Positions 26,261-34,550 of a DNA stretch of 64,000 nt are shown piece after piece; the first letter of the stretch is position 1, and each line of letters begins with the position of its first letter. The position numbers and the translations under genes were made by a program. Source of the stretch: Massilia eurypsychrophila (GTDB lineage: Bacteria > Pseudomonadota > Gammaproteobacteria > Burkholderiales > Burkholderiaceae_D). The stretch spans positions 434,001 to 498,000 of the forward strand of contig NZ_PDOC01000001.1 of NCBI RefSeq assembly GCF_002760655.1, written 5' to 3'. A model generated the notes under the pieces. The model saw nothing but the letters and a program-made list of their open reading frames with translations. It searched no databases and had not been told where the DNA came from.

Positions 26261-27492
26261 ACGCGCCGCGCCCAAAACACGCCGAGCTGACCCAGTTCGC
26301 CGTCGTCGACGACGTGCTGCAGGTCGGCGGCATCGCCTTGACCCGGCTGGCCGAACGGATCGGCCACACCCCGTTTTATGCTTATGACCGCGCCAGCCTG
26401 ACGGCGCGCGTGGCGCTGCTGCGCGAGCACCTGCCGCCTGAAATTCACTTGCACTACGCAATGAAGGCCAATCCGATGCCGGCCGTGGTGCAGCACATGG
26501 CGTCGTTGGTGGACGGCATCGACATCGCCTCCGGTGGCGAGCTGCGCGTCGCGCTCGATACCCCAATGGATCCCGGCCTGATCAGTTTCGCCGGTCCCGG
26601 CAAAAGCGATGCCGACCTGTCGTGTGCGGTCGCCGCCGGGGTAGTGCTGAACATGGAATCGGAAGCCGAGATGGAGCGGCTGGCGCTGGTCGGCAAGCGG
26701 CTGGGCATCACGCCGAAGGTGGCGATCCGCGTCAACCCAGACTTTGAACTGAAATCGTCCGGCATGAAAATGGGTGGTGGACCGAAGCAGTTCGGGGTCG
26801 ACGCCGAGCGCGTGCCCGAGATGCTGGCGCGCCTTGGCCAACTTGAGCTGGCGTTCCAGGGCTTTCACATCTACAGCGGCTCGCAGAACCTGAAGGCGGC
26901 GTCGCTGCAGGACGCGCACGAAAAAACGTTTGCCCTGGCGATCCGGCTGGCGCAGCACGCGCCAAGCCCGGTGCTGACGCTCAATATCGGCGGCGGCTTC
27001 GGCATTCCCTATTTTCCGGGCGAGGAGCGGCTCGACCTGGCTGCTGTCGGCGTCAACCTGAAGCGCTTGCTGCCAGATGTTCAGCGCGCACTGCCGGGCG
27101 CCCGGATCGACATCGAACTGGGACGCTACCTGGTCGCCGAAGCCGGTGTCTATGTCAGCCGGGTGATTGAGCGCAAGGTCTCGCGCGGCCAGGTGTACCT
27201 GGTCACCGACGGTGGCTTGCACCACCACCTCGCCGCGTCGGGCAACTTCGGCCAGGTGATCCGCAAGAATTATCCGGTCGTGGTCGGCAACCGCGTGCGC
27301 GGTGGCGAGCGCGAAACCGCTTCCGTGGTGGGGCCACTGTGCACGCCGCTGGACTTGCTGGCCGACCAGATGGACCTGGCGCGTGCCGACGTCGGCGACC
27401 TGGTGGTGGTGCTGCAATCTGGTGCCTACGGCCTGTCGGCCAGCCCGGGCGGATTCCTTAGTCATCCTGCCGCGCTCGAAGCGTTGGTCTGA
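26257..27492 (+). CDS. PLP-dependent decarboxylase, exosortase A-associated (TIGR03099-like)
   Basis: 411 residues, fold-type III (alanine-racemase-like barrel) like diaminopimelate and ornithine decarboxylases. The PLP lysine is Lys70 in HYAMKANP; the phosphate-binding glycines are in NIGGGFGIPY; the ELGRYLVAEAGVYV strand and a C-terminal GAYGLSASPGGFLSHP complete the active site. It should remove the alpha-carboxylate of an amino acid, producing an amine. Adjacent genes adenylate an acid and form amide bonds, so the amine may be coupled to an acyl group. It overlaps the ligase gene as ATGA. Confidence 0.92.
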   Translation: MNAPRPKHAELTQFAVVDDVLQVGGIALTRLAERIGHTPFYAYDRASLTARVALLREHLPPEIHLHYAMKANPMPAVVQHMASLVDGIDIASGGELRVALDTPMDPGLISFAGPGKSDADLSCAVAAGVVLNMESEAEMERLALVGKRLGITPKVAIRVNPDFELKSSGMKMGGGPKQFGVDAERVPEMLARLGQLELAFQGFHIYSGSQNLKAASLQDAHEKTFALAIRLAQHAPSPVLTLNIGGGFGIPYFPGEERLDLAAVGVNLKRLLPDVQRALPGARIDIELGRYLVAEAGVYVSRVIERKVSRGQVYLVTDGGLHHHLAASGNFGQVIRKNYPVVVGNRVRGGERETASVVGPLCTPLDLLADQMDLARADVGDLVVVLQSGAYGLSASPGGFLSHPAALEALV

Positions 27493-27520
27493 ACAATAAA
27501 ATTGCAATAAGAGGAAAGCG

Positions 27521-27550
27521 ATGACGGTATTTTGCGGAGTGGCGCAATGA
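27521..27550 (+). CDS. Nine-codon mini-ORF coupled to the amidotransferase-like gene
   Basis: ATG at 27521 with a strong AGAGGAAAG ribosome-binding site encodes MTVFCGVAQ and stops at TGA 27548-27550, overlapping the ATG of the next gene (27547) as ATGA. The much better ribosome-binding site suggests it feeds ribosomes to the next start. It could be a leader peptide or a relic of an earlier amidotransferase N-terminus (FCGV resembles the usual MCGI). Confidence 0.4.
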   Translation: MTVFCGVAQ

Positions 27551-29397
27551 GCGGCCTGTGCGGCTGGATCGGTCACGGCGCCAGTGCGGCGGATAATCGG
27601 GGTTTGATAGAATCGATGGCGGCGCCGCTGGCGCGCTTCGATGCGAGCGCGGTCACCAGTGCGCAAGGCAGCAGCAGTGCGGCGGCGGTAGCCGCCAGCG
27701 CCGCCAGCACCCACGTGTACCAGCAGGACGGCCTGATCATTGCCTTGTGGGGAAATGCGCGGGCTGGCGATGGCCTGCTGCACGCGCAGGCACAGGCCGA
27801 AGGGCTGGCGCCGGCGCTGGCACAGGCGTGGCGGCGTGACCCGGGCTCGGTGTGCGCACAGCTGCGCGGCGCCTTTTCGCTGTGCATCCTCGACGAAACC
27901 AGCGGCGAAGCGCTGCTGGCGATTGACCGCATGGGCACCCAGCCGATGGCCTACCAGAGCGTCCGCGGCGCGCTGGTGTTCGGCTCGTCGGCCGATGCCA
28001 TCTTGCGCCATCCGCTCACGCCGGCAAAAATCGACCACCAGGGACTGTTCAACTACGTCTCGTTCCACATGGTGCCGGCGCCTGGCACCGTCTACCAGGG
28101 ACAGCAGCGCCTGCTGCCGGGCGAGTCATTGCGCTTCAAGAACGGCGCCATCAGCAAGCAGCGTTACTGGCGTATCGAGTTCAAGGAAGACCACGCGCGC
28201 CAGTTCGGCGAGCTCAAGGAGCAGTTCATCCAGACGCTGCGCGACAGCGTGCGCGAAGCGAGCACCGGCGCCGAAGTCGGCGCCTTCCTCTCTGGCGGCA
28301 CCGACAGTTCGACCATCGCCGGCATCCTGTGCGAAGTTGGCGGCAAGCCGGCAAATACCTATTCGATCGGCTTTCAGGCCGAAGGCTACGACGAGATGGA
28401 GTACGCGCGGCTGGCGTCGCGCCATTTCGGCACCGCCCACCATGAGTATTACGTCACGCCCGACGACATCGTCGCCGCCATACCGCAGGTAGCCGGCGTG
28501 TTCGACCAGCCGTTCGGCAATGCCTCGGCGCTGCCCGCCTTCTATTGCGCCCAGCTGGCGCGCAAGGATGGCATCACGCGCATGTTCGGCGGCGACGGCG
28601 GCGACGAACTGTTCGGCGGCAACGAACGCTATTCGAAGCAGCATATATTCGCGTTGTATCAGCAAGTGCCGGCGGCGCTGCGCTCCGCGTTGCTGGAACC
28701 GGTGATCGGCAATTTCCCGGGCGGCGAGCACATCAAGCTGATCCGCAAGGCGCGCAGCTACATCGAGCAAGCCAATGTGCCGATGCCGGACCGTCTCGAA
28801 ACGTACAATCTGCTCGGCTTCTACGGCCACGACAAGGTGTTTACCTCCGATTTCATGGCTGGCGCCGATGCCAGCGGTCCGATCATGAGCCTGCGCCAGA
28901 GCTACGCCGAGAATCAGGCGTCGTCGCTGATCAACCGCATGCTGGCGCTGGACCTGAAGGTCACGCTGGCCGACAACGATCTGCCAAAAGTGCTGAAGGC
29001 CTGCGAACTGGCCGGAATGGAAGTGGCGTTTCCGTTCCTGTCGGAAGAAATGGTGGCGTTTTCAGCCGGCCTTACGGCGAAGCAGAAGCTCAATGGCACC
29101 AAACTGCGCTACTTCTTCAAGGAAGCGCTGCGCGGTTTCCTGCCCGACGAGATCATCACCAAGCAAAAGCATGGCTTCGGGCTTCCGTTCGGCGTCTGGC
29201 TGCAGCAGCACAAGCCGCTGCAGCAGCTGGCCAGCGACAGCCTGACCGACCTGAAGAAACGCAACATCATTCGGCCCGAGTTCATCGATACGCTGGTCGG
29301 CCAGCACCTTAACGAGCATGCCGGCTACCACGGGACCATGGTGTGGGTGCTGATGATGCTCGAGCAATGGTTCCGCCAGAGGGAGCAGCGCGTCTAG
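27547..29397 (+). CDS. Asparagine-synthetase-like protein with degenerate glutaminase domain
   Basis: 616 residues. The C-terminal half is a clear asparagine-synthetase (ATP-pyrophosphatase) domain: P-loop SGGTDSS at 249-255, FGGDGGDELFGGNERY and a KQKHGFGLPFGVWL end. The N-terminal Ntn domain is odd: the protein starts MSGLCGW so Cys is residue 5 rather than 2, and the RGPD and NGEIYN motifs that bind glutamine (present in the paralogue at 52001) are missing. It may therefore use free ammonia or an amine substrate, as beta-lactam synthetase does. The ATG at 27547 has GGAG nine nt upstream and overlaps the mini-ORF. It follows the PLP decarboxylase, which could supply an amine. Confidence 0.85.
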   Translation: MSGLCGWIGHGASAADNRGLIESMAAPLARFDASAVTSAQGSSSAAAVAASAASTHVYQQDGLIIALWGNARAGDGLLHAQAQAEGLAPALAQAWRRDPGSVCAQLRGAFSLCILDETSGEALLAIDRMGTQPMAYQSVRGALVFGSSADAILRHPLTPAKIDHQGLFNYVSFHMVPAPGTVYQGQQRLLPGESLRFKNGAISKQRYWRIEFKEDHARQFGELKEQFIQTLRDSVREASTGAEVGAFLSGGTDSSTIAGILCEVGGKPANTYSIGFQAEGYDEMEYARLASRHFGTAHHEYYVTPDDIVAAIPQVAGVFDQPFGNASALPAFYCAQLARKDGITRMFGGDGGDELFGGNERYSKQHIFALYQQVPAALRSALLEPVIGNFPGGEHIKLIRKARSYIEQANVPMPDRLETYNLLGFYGHDKVFTSDFMAGADASGPIMSLRQSYAENQASSLINRMLALDLKVTLADNDLPKVLKACELAGMEVAFPFLSEEMVAFSAGLTAKQKLNGTKLRYFFKEALRGFLPDEIITKQKHGFGLPFGVWLQQHKPLQQLASDSLTDLKKRNIIRPEFIDTLVGQHLNEHAGYHGTMVWVLMMLEQWFRQREQRV

Positions 29398-29409
29398 TGC
29401 CGTAACTCT

Positions 29410-30579
29410 ATGTTGACGTTCCAACGATTCGATGCTGCAGGCTGCGATTTTCCGCCGCCGCGGGTACCGCTGCTGCCGGTCCCGAGGGCGCGCGACCTGA
29501 CGTTTCGCCGGTCGCCGTCCGCCCGCGCGCTGAGTGGCGCCGGCGTGCGCCATTTTTCGCGCGGCCGCTATGCATTGCATGCGGCCTACCAGGCGGCCGG
29601 CGTAGGCGGTGGCGGCACTTTGCTGGCGCCGGCTTACCATTGCCGCACCATGCTCGATCCGGCCCTCGCGCTAGGCGCCGAGATCATGTTTTACCCACTC
29701 GGCGAAGACTTGCGGCCGGACGTCGCAGCAATCGCTGCGCTGCTGAGCGAAGTGAGCCAGCCGGTCAGGGCGCTGCTTGTGCCGCACTATTTTGGCTTCC
29801 CTCAGCCTGCCGAAATGATGTCCTCGCTGGCCGAACTTTGCCGCATGCGTGGCGTTTTCCTGATCGAAGACTGCTCGCACGGCTGGCAAATCGCCACCGA
29901 GCAGGGCCCACGTTGCAACTCTGGAACTGGCCGCATGGTCGTGGCCAGCCCGTATAAATTTTTCCCCTCTCCTGACGGCGGCACGCTGTGGGCCAATGAG
30001 TCGCAGCTCGACAACGCGGCGCCGTCAAAAGCGAGTGCAGCAGTCGACGAACTGAAGGCGCTGGTTAAGGTGCTCGCTCACGGGGGCGGCGCAGCCGGGC
30101 TCGGCGTCGCCGCCGCCGCCGGTGCGCAAGCCGCGCGCGGCCAGGACTATTGCGAAACCGGTGCGCTCATTTCAATCCACTATCAGCGCGCGGCTGAGAA
30201 TCAGCGCGGTCTGGCGCTGTCGCGCGCGATTGTGCGGCATACGTGTGCGGATGTTGCGGCAGCGAGAAGGCGAGCAAACTACGTGCGCTGGCTCGGTGTC
30301 ACCGCCAAGTTGGGTAGCGCTGAAGCGCTGTTCGATGCGCTGCCGCCCGACTGCACTCCCTACATGTTCCCATTGCTGCTGCAGGCGCCCGATCCGCATT
30401 TCTTTCAGCTCAAGCAACTCGGCATGCCGGTATGGCGATGGGACGACATGGCCGTTTCGCCGTGCAAGGTAGCGGCCCGGATGCGGCTGCACCTGCTACA
30501 TCTGCCTTGCCATCAAAGTCTAAGCGAGCGTCAGATGGACTGGATGACCAGTGCCGTGACGCAGGTGCTGGCAGAATGA
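29410..30579 (+). CDS. DegT/DnrJ/EryC1-family aminotransferase-like protein
   Basis: 389 residues, fold-type I PLP enzyme. The PLP-contacting Asp is in LIEDCSHGW and the Schiff-base lysine is Lys183 in ASPYKFFPSPDGG. DegT proteins transaminate keto-sugars or related compounds. The N-terminal part (GGTLLAPAYHCRTMLDPALALGAE) fits the family, but similarity is lower than for typical sugar aminotransferases, so the substrate may be something else. It starts 12 nt after the asparagine-synthetase-like gene and overlaps the acyltransferase gene as ATGA. A keto-sugar donor could come from rfbBA at the left of the window. Confidence 0.8.
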   Translation: MLTFQRFDAAGCDFPPPRVPLLPVPRARDLTFRRSPSARALSGAGVRHFSRGRYALHAAYQAAGVGGGGTLLAPAYHCRTMLDPALALGAEIMFYPLGEDLRPDVAAIAALLSEVSQPVRALLVPHYFGFPQPAEMMSSLAELCRMRGVFLIEDCSHGWQIATEQGPRCNSGTGRMVVASPYKFFPSPDGGTLWANESQLDNAAPSKASAAVDELKALVKVLAHGGGAAGLGVAAAAGAQAARGQDYCETGALISIHYQRAAENQRGLALSRAIVRHTCADVAAARRRANYVRWLGVTAKLGSAEALFDALPPDCTPYMFPLLLQAPDPHFFQLKQLGMPVWRWDDMAVSPCKVAARMRLHLLHLPCHQSLSERQMDWMTSAVTQVLAE

Positions 30580-31697
30580 CGACGATCCCTCCACTTGCCG
30601 GCCCGATGGCCCCGCACGCGACCGGTGTTGAAGTCGTGCGTAGTCCCGACCTGCTGGCGGCCGATGTAAGGGCGTTCCTGGATGATGCAGAAACACGCTG
30701 CGTTGAATTCGGTCTGGCGTGGTTCAGCAATCTGGCAGCGACCGTCTACCCCGGCAGTGACGAGTTGCGCTTTTACGTGCTGCGCCGCCACGGTGCCGTG
30801 CTGGCGGTACTGCCGCTGCGCGCCGAGCGCGCACGTCTTGGCTGGACCTTGCACGCCTTCGGCAATTTCTATACGACGCAGTTCGAGCCTTTGTTTGCGC
30901 CCCGGTGCTGCGCGGCCGACCTGGTGCCGCTGATGGCGGCGATGCAGTCCGACTTTCCCGGCTTGAGCGCCTTGCGCCTTGCGCCGATGGACCCCACCGG
31001 CCAGCCGTTCCAGTTGGTGATCGAGGCGATGCGCCTTGCCGGTTGGCGACCGTTCGATTTTTTTTGCTTCGGCAACTGGTATCAGCCGGTGGACGGTTCG
31101 TGGATCGCTTACCTGGCGCAACGGTCCGGCACGTTGCGCAGCACCATCAAACGCATGACGAAAAAATTCGGCGGCGACGGCGGCACGCTTGAAATCGTCA
31201 CTGGCAGCGCCGATGTCGCGCGCGCGATCGACGCCTACAACCTGGTGTACGCCAGCAGCTGGAAGCAAGCTGAGCCTTATCCTGAATTCATGCCTGGCCT
31301 GGCGCGCACCTGCGCTGGTAACGGGTCGTTGCGCCTTGGGCTGGCATGGCTGAACGGCAAGCCGATCGCCGCGCAGTTGTGGATCGTCGCGCACGGCCGC
31401 GCGGAAATTTATAAGGTCGCGTACGACGAAGGCTTCAAGGCGTACGCGCCGGGCACACTGCTGACGGCGCTGTTGATGGAACACGCCATCGAAGTGGACA
31501 AGGTCATCGAGGTCGATTACCTGATCGGAGACGATCCGTACAAAAAAACCTGGATGAGCCACCGGCGCGAACGATGGGGCATCATCGCTTACAACCCGCG
31601 CTCGGTTGGGGGACTGGCCGGCTGGGCCCGTGAAGTGCTGGGCCGGCGCGTCAAGGCGCTCAGGGCCAGGCTCAAGGCAGTTTCCGCACCGGCCTGA
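30576..31697 (+). CDS. FemAB/BioF2-like GNAT acyltransferase
   Basis: 373 residues. The C-terminal 200 residues match the acetyltransferase-6/FemAB pattern: FFCFGNWYQPVD, RSTIKRMTKKFGGDGG, RLGLAWLNGKPIAAQLWIV, AYDEGFKAYAPGT and EVDYLIGDDPYKKTWM. Such proteins transfer acyl or aminoacyl groups to an amine. The ATG at 30576 overlaps the aminotransferase stop; the frame is open to 30432 but that part lies inside the previous gene. As it follows an aminotransferase it could acylate the amino product. It is a second FemAB-type protein next to the XrtA-associated one at 57844. Confidence 0.85.
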   Translation: MTTIPPLAGPMAPHATGVEVVRSPDLLAADVRAFLDDAETRCVEFGLAWFSNLAATVYPGSDELRFYVLRRHGAVLAVLPLRAERARLGWTLHAFGNFYTTQFEPLFAPRCCAADLVPLMAAMQSDFPGLSALRLAPMDPTGQPFQLVIEAMRLAGWRPFDFFCFGNWYQPVDGSWIAYLAQRSGTLRSTIKRMTKKFGGDGGTLEIVTGSADVARAIDAYNLVYASSWKQAEPYPEFMPGLARTCAGNGSLRLGLAWLNGKPIAAQLWIVAHGRAEIYKVAYDEGFKAYAPGTLLTALLMEHAIEVDKVIEVDYLIGDDPYKKTWMSHRRERWGIIAYNPRSVGGLAGWAREVLGRRVKALRARLKAVSAPA

Positions 31698-31786
31698 GGT
31701 GCCAACGCCGGCCGGCGTCCACAGATCAGGCGCCGACATTTAGCTGCTGCGTGATAACATTTCCATATTGAATATCCTGTTGAATT

Positions 31787-32821
31787 ATGCGCACACGAGT
31801 TTGCCTCACCATCGACACCGAATTTAGCATCGCCGGCGCGTTCCAGGACGCGGCCTGTGTGCCGGTTGCCGAGCCGATGGTGTGGTGCGACGTCGACGGC
31901 CGGTCTGAAGGCCTCGGTTTCCTCTTGCAGCAATTCGCCGAGCACAATATTCCTGCTACATTTTTTGTCGAAGCGCTGCACCGGGCCTACTTTAAACACG
32001 ATCCGATGGCTCCCATCGCGCGCCGCATTCATGACAGCGGCCACGAAGTGCAGTTGCATGTGCATCCCTGCTGGTCGGTATTCGACCATGACGACTGGGC
32101 CGCGCGCGTGCGCGCGCAGCCGCGCCAGGATGACTTTTTTGGCCGCAGCGAAGACGACTCGCTGCGCCTGATCAAGCAGGGCATCGCGGCGTTCGGCGAC
32201 TGGGACGTGCCGCGGCCGCGCGTGTTTCGCAGCGGCAGCCTACAGCACGACGATGTACTGTACCGGGCGCTGGCCCGTGCCGCCATTCCATACAGTTCGA
32301 ATGTCGGCCTGGCCATTTTCGATAGTGGCGATCCCGACTACCAGATGTACAGCGGGCGGCACGTGCGTCACGGCGTGGCCGAGTTTCCCGTGCTGACGTT
32401 TTGCGACTGGCGCCTGGGCAGCCGGCGCCACCTCAAGTCGCTGACCATTGCCGGCACCAGTTTTGCCGAGATGCGTACGCTGCTCGACCAGGCACAACGG
32501 GCCGGCGTCGCGCTGGTCGTCATCTTGACCCATCCGTTTGAGTACGTGCAAAGCCGCGACCTCGGGCGCCAGCGGGCGCGCCGGCATGGGGTCAATCAGC
32601 ACAGGCTGGCGTCGCTGTGCCAGTACCTCGACCAGAACCGCGACCGGTTCGAACCGAGCGGCATGGCGGCGGCGGCCGATCATGCCGGCCCCGACACCAC
32701 GGCCAACAATTTGCAGCTTGAAAGCGGCCTGTTGCACAGCGTCTGCCGCATGGCGGTCCAGGTTTCCTATGACAATTATGGCGCGCTGGCGTTGGCCGGC
32801 AATACAGGAGTGAGACATTGA
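31787..32821 (+). CDS. Polysaccharide deacetylase-like (WalW-type) protein
   Basis: 344 residues. N-terminal TIDTEF puts Asp10 and Glu12 at the catalytic/metal position of NodB-type enzymes; HEVQLHVHP carries the likely metal histidines; PRPRVFRSGSLQ and VVILTHPFEY complete the barrel. Charge spacing differs from classical chitin deacetylases, so the substrate may be an acetylated sugar of the EPS or an activated precursor. The ATG at 31787 has no obvious ribosome-binding site. An 89-nt gap separates it from the preceding gene; it overlaps the following phosphatase-like gene (TTGA). Confidence 0.8.
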   Translation: MRTRVCLTIDTEFSIAGAFQDAACVPVAEPMVWCDVDGRSEGLGFLLQQFAEHNIPATFFVEALHRAYFKHDPMAPIARRIHDSGHEVQLHVHPCWSVFDHDDWAARVRAQPRQDDFFGRSEDDSLRLIKQGIAAFGDWDVPRPRVFRSGSLQHDDVLYRALARAAIPYSSNVGLAIFDSGDPDYQMYSGRHVRHGVAEFPVLTFCDWRLGSRRHLKSLTIAGTSFAEMRTLLDQAQRAGVALVVILTHPFEYVQSRDLGRQRARRHGVNQHRLASLCQYLDQNRDRFEPSGMAAAADHAGPDTTANNLQLESGLLHSVCRMAVQVSYDNYGALALAGNTGVRH

Positions 32822-33414
32822 AAGCGTGGATCGATCGCCGTTTCGGCACTTCGCGAGGCCTGCTGCGCCTGCTGCTGGCGTATGCAGAACTGGGCACTGG
32901 CCGGCTGCGCCAGTTCCGGCTGCATCGACCCGAGCAGGTACAGCGTTTGGTCTACGTTTGCCTCGGCAATATCTGCCGTAGCGCGTTTGGTGACCAGGTC
33001 GCGCGCGAAAGCGGCCTGAAGGTGGCATCGTTCGGCCTGTCGACCAGCACCGGGGGCGGCTCGCCGGTCGCAGCGCTCGAGGCGGCGCGGCGCAACGGCA
33101 TCGACATGGCGGCGCACCGCGCGGTGGACTGGACCGACTTCAAAGTCCAGCCTGGCGACCTGTTTCTGGTGATGGAGGTGCGTCAAGCGCACGAAGTGCG
33201 GCGCCGGCTTGGCGACCGCGATGACGTCCAGGTTTGCCTGCTGGGCATGTGGTGTTCGCCGCCGGTGCCGCACCTGCATGACCCGTTCACACTCAGCCCG
33301 GGCTATTTCGACACCTGTTTTGCGCGCGTACGCCAAGCCACGGACAAGCTCAGCGGCGAACTTTCCGGATCGGTGCGAGTGGCGCCAGGGCCCACGATGC
33401 CGGAAGCGAAATGA
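32818..33414 (+). CDS. Low-molecular-weight protein tyrosine phosphatase-like protein
   Basis: 198 residues. The P-loop CLGNICRS puts Cys48 and Arg54 in the CX5R arrangement, and HDPF provides a general acid in the expected downstream position. A 45-residue N-terminal extension is unlike the usual short LMW-PTP start. The start codon is TTG at 32818, overlapping the TGA of the deacetylase gene, so translation is coupled. In EPS loci LMW-PTPs usually reverse a BY-kinase; here the kinase is 30 kb away at 62474, so its partner could be something else. It overlaps the acyltransferase gene as ATGA. Confidence 0.85.
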   Translation: MKAWIDRRFGTSRGLLRLLLAYAELGTGRLRQFRLHRPEQVQRLVYVCLGNICRSAFGDQVARESGLKVASFGLSTSTGGGSPVAALEAARRNGIDMAAHRAVDWTDFKVQPGDLFLVMEVRQAHEVRRRLGDRDDVQVCLLGMWCSPPVPHLHDPFTLSPGYFDTCFARVRQATDKLSGELSGSVRVAPGPTMPEAK

Positions 33415-34550
33415 ACAAGGAATTCTCGATCTATCTGGACCTGGTGCGATTTCTAGCATCGGTGCTGGTGGTGGTGTATCACTCGAACATTCGCGCCGTG
33501 ATCACCGAAAAGCTGCCTTTCAGCAATCACGGCCATGCAGCGGTGATCGTTTTTTTCATTCTGTCGGGCTACGTCATTTCGTATATCGCCGCCACGCGCG
33601 AAAAGACGCCCGTCGCCTACTGGTCAAGCCGGCTGTCGCGGTTCTATTCGCTGGCCATTCCCGCCGTCCTGCTGTGCCCGTTGCTGGACATGGCCGGCGA
33701 AGCGCTGGCGCCGAAATTCTACGTCGACGCCACCACCCACAGCTTTGCCTGGCTGCGCGTGATGACCAGTCTGCTCTACCTGAACGAGATCTGGACAATT
33801 TCGATCATGTCGTTCTCGAACGTGCCGTACTGGTCGCTGTGCTACGAGATGTGGTACTACGTCCTGTTTGCCATTATTACCTTCACCCGCGGCAAGGCCC
33901 GCGTGCTGCTGTTTGCCACGACGGTGGTGTTTCTCGGTCCCAAGATCCTAGTGCTGGCGCCGTTATGGATGCTGGGAGTGGCGTTGCATCGCTGGCAAGC
34001 CTTGGGGCGCTTGCCGGAATGGCAGAACTGGTTGCTGTTTCTCGCTTCCTGGCCGGCCTATTTCGTCTTTCACCACTTCGACCTCACCGAATACGGCAGC
34101 CAGATATTGCGCAGCCTGATAGGTGACAAGTGGCACACCACAGCGGCTTTCTCGAAATTCTTCATTACCGACTACCTGTTGGCCCTGATTATCGCCGCCA
34201 ATTTTGTCGGCTTTCGCGGCGTCGCCCACCGATTCGCCGCGCCGCTGCTGCTCGCTGAAAGACCGATTCGCTGGCTGGCCGGTTATACCTTTTCGCTGTA
34301 CATCCTGCACCAGCCGCTGCTGCAGTTCTTCGCCGCGCTGTTCAACGGCGATCCGTCGGGAATCCTGTTCTATTGCGAGGTCATGGGCGCCACCGTGCTA
34401 ACCATCGGCGTGATCGGCGCCTTTACAGAACATAAGCGGCATCACCTGAAGGCATGGATCGGTAAGGTGCTGACGTCGCTGATGGCGAGCAGATGGTGGC
34501 GCCAGGGCGTGACGCCGGCGCTGGCCGGAAAAGCGGAAGCGGGCAGATGA
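33411..34550 (+). CDS. Acyltransferase-3 family membrane protein
   Basis: 379 residues with about ten transmembrane segments. Opens IYLDLVRFLASVLVVVYHSN, where the His in VYHSN is the family's catalytic residue, and contains RLSRFYSLAIPAVLL and SLCYEMWYYVLF in the normal order. These proteins O-acylate (mostly O-acetylate) sugars across the inner membrane. The ATG overlaps the phosphatase stop and the end overlaps the ATP-grasp start. It is the only integral membrane tailoring enzyme in this operon and the most likely route by which acyl groups reach the EPS outside the cytoplasm. Confidence 0.9.
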   Translation: MNKEFSIYLDLVRFLASVLVVVYHSNIRAVITEKLPFSNHGHAAVIVFFILSGYVISYIAATREKTPVAYWSSRLSRFYSLAIPAVLLCPLLDMAGEALAPKFYVDATTHSFAWLRVMTSLLYLNEIWTISIMSFSNVPYWSLCYEMWYYVLFAIITFTRGKARVLLFATTVVFLGPKILVLAPLWMLGVALHRWQALGRLPEWQNWLLFLASWPAYFVFHHFDLTEYGSQILRSLIGDKWHTTAAFSKFFITDYLLALIIAANFVGFRGVAHRFAAPLLLAERPIRWLAGYTFSLYILHQPLLQFFAALFNGDPSGILFYCEVMGATVLTIGVIGAFTEHKRHHLKAWIGKVLTSLMASRWWRQGVTPALAGKAEAGR

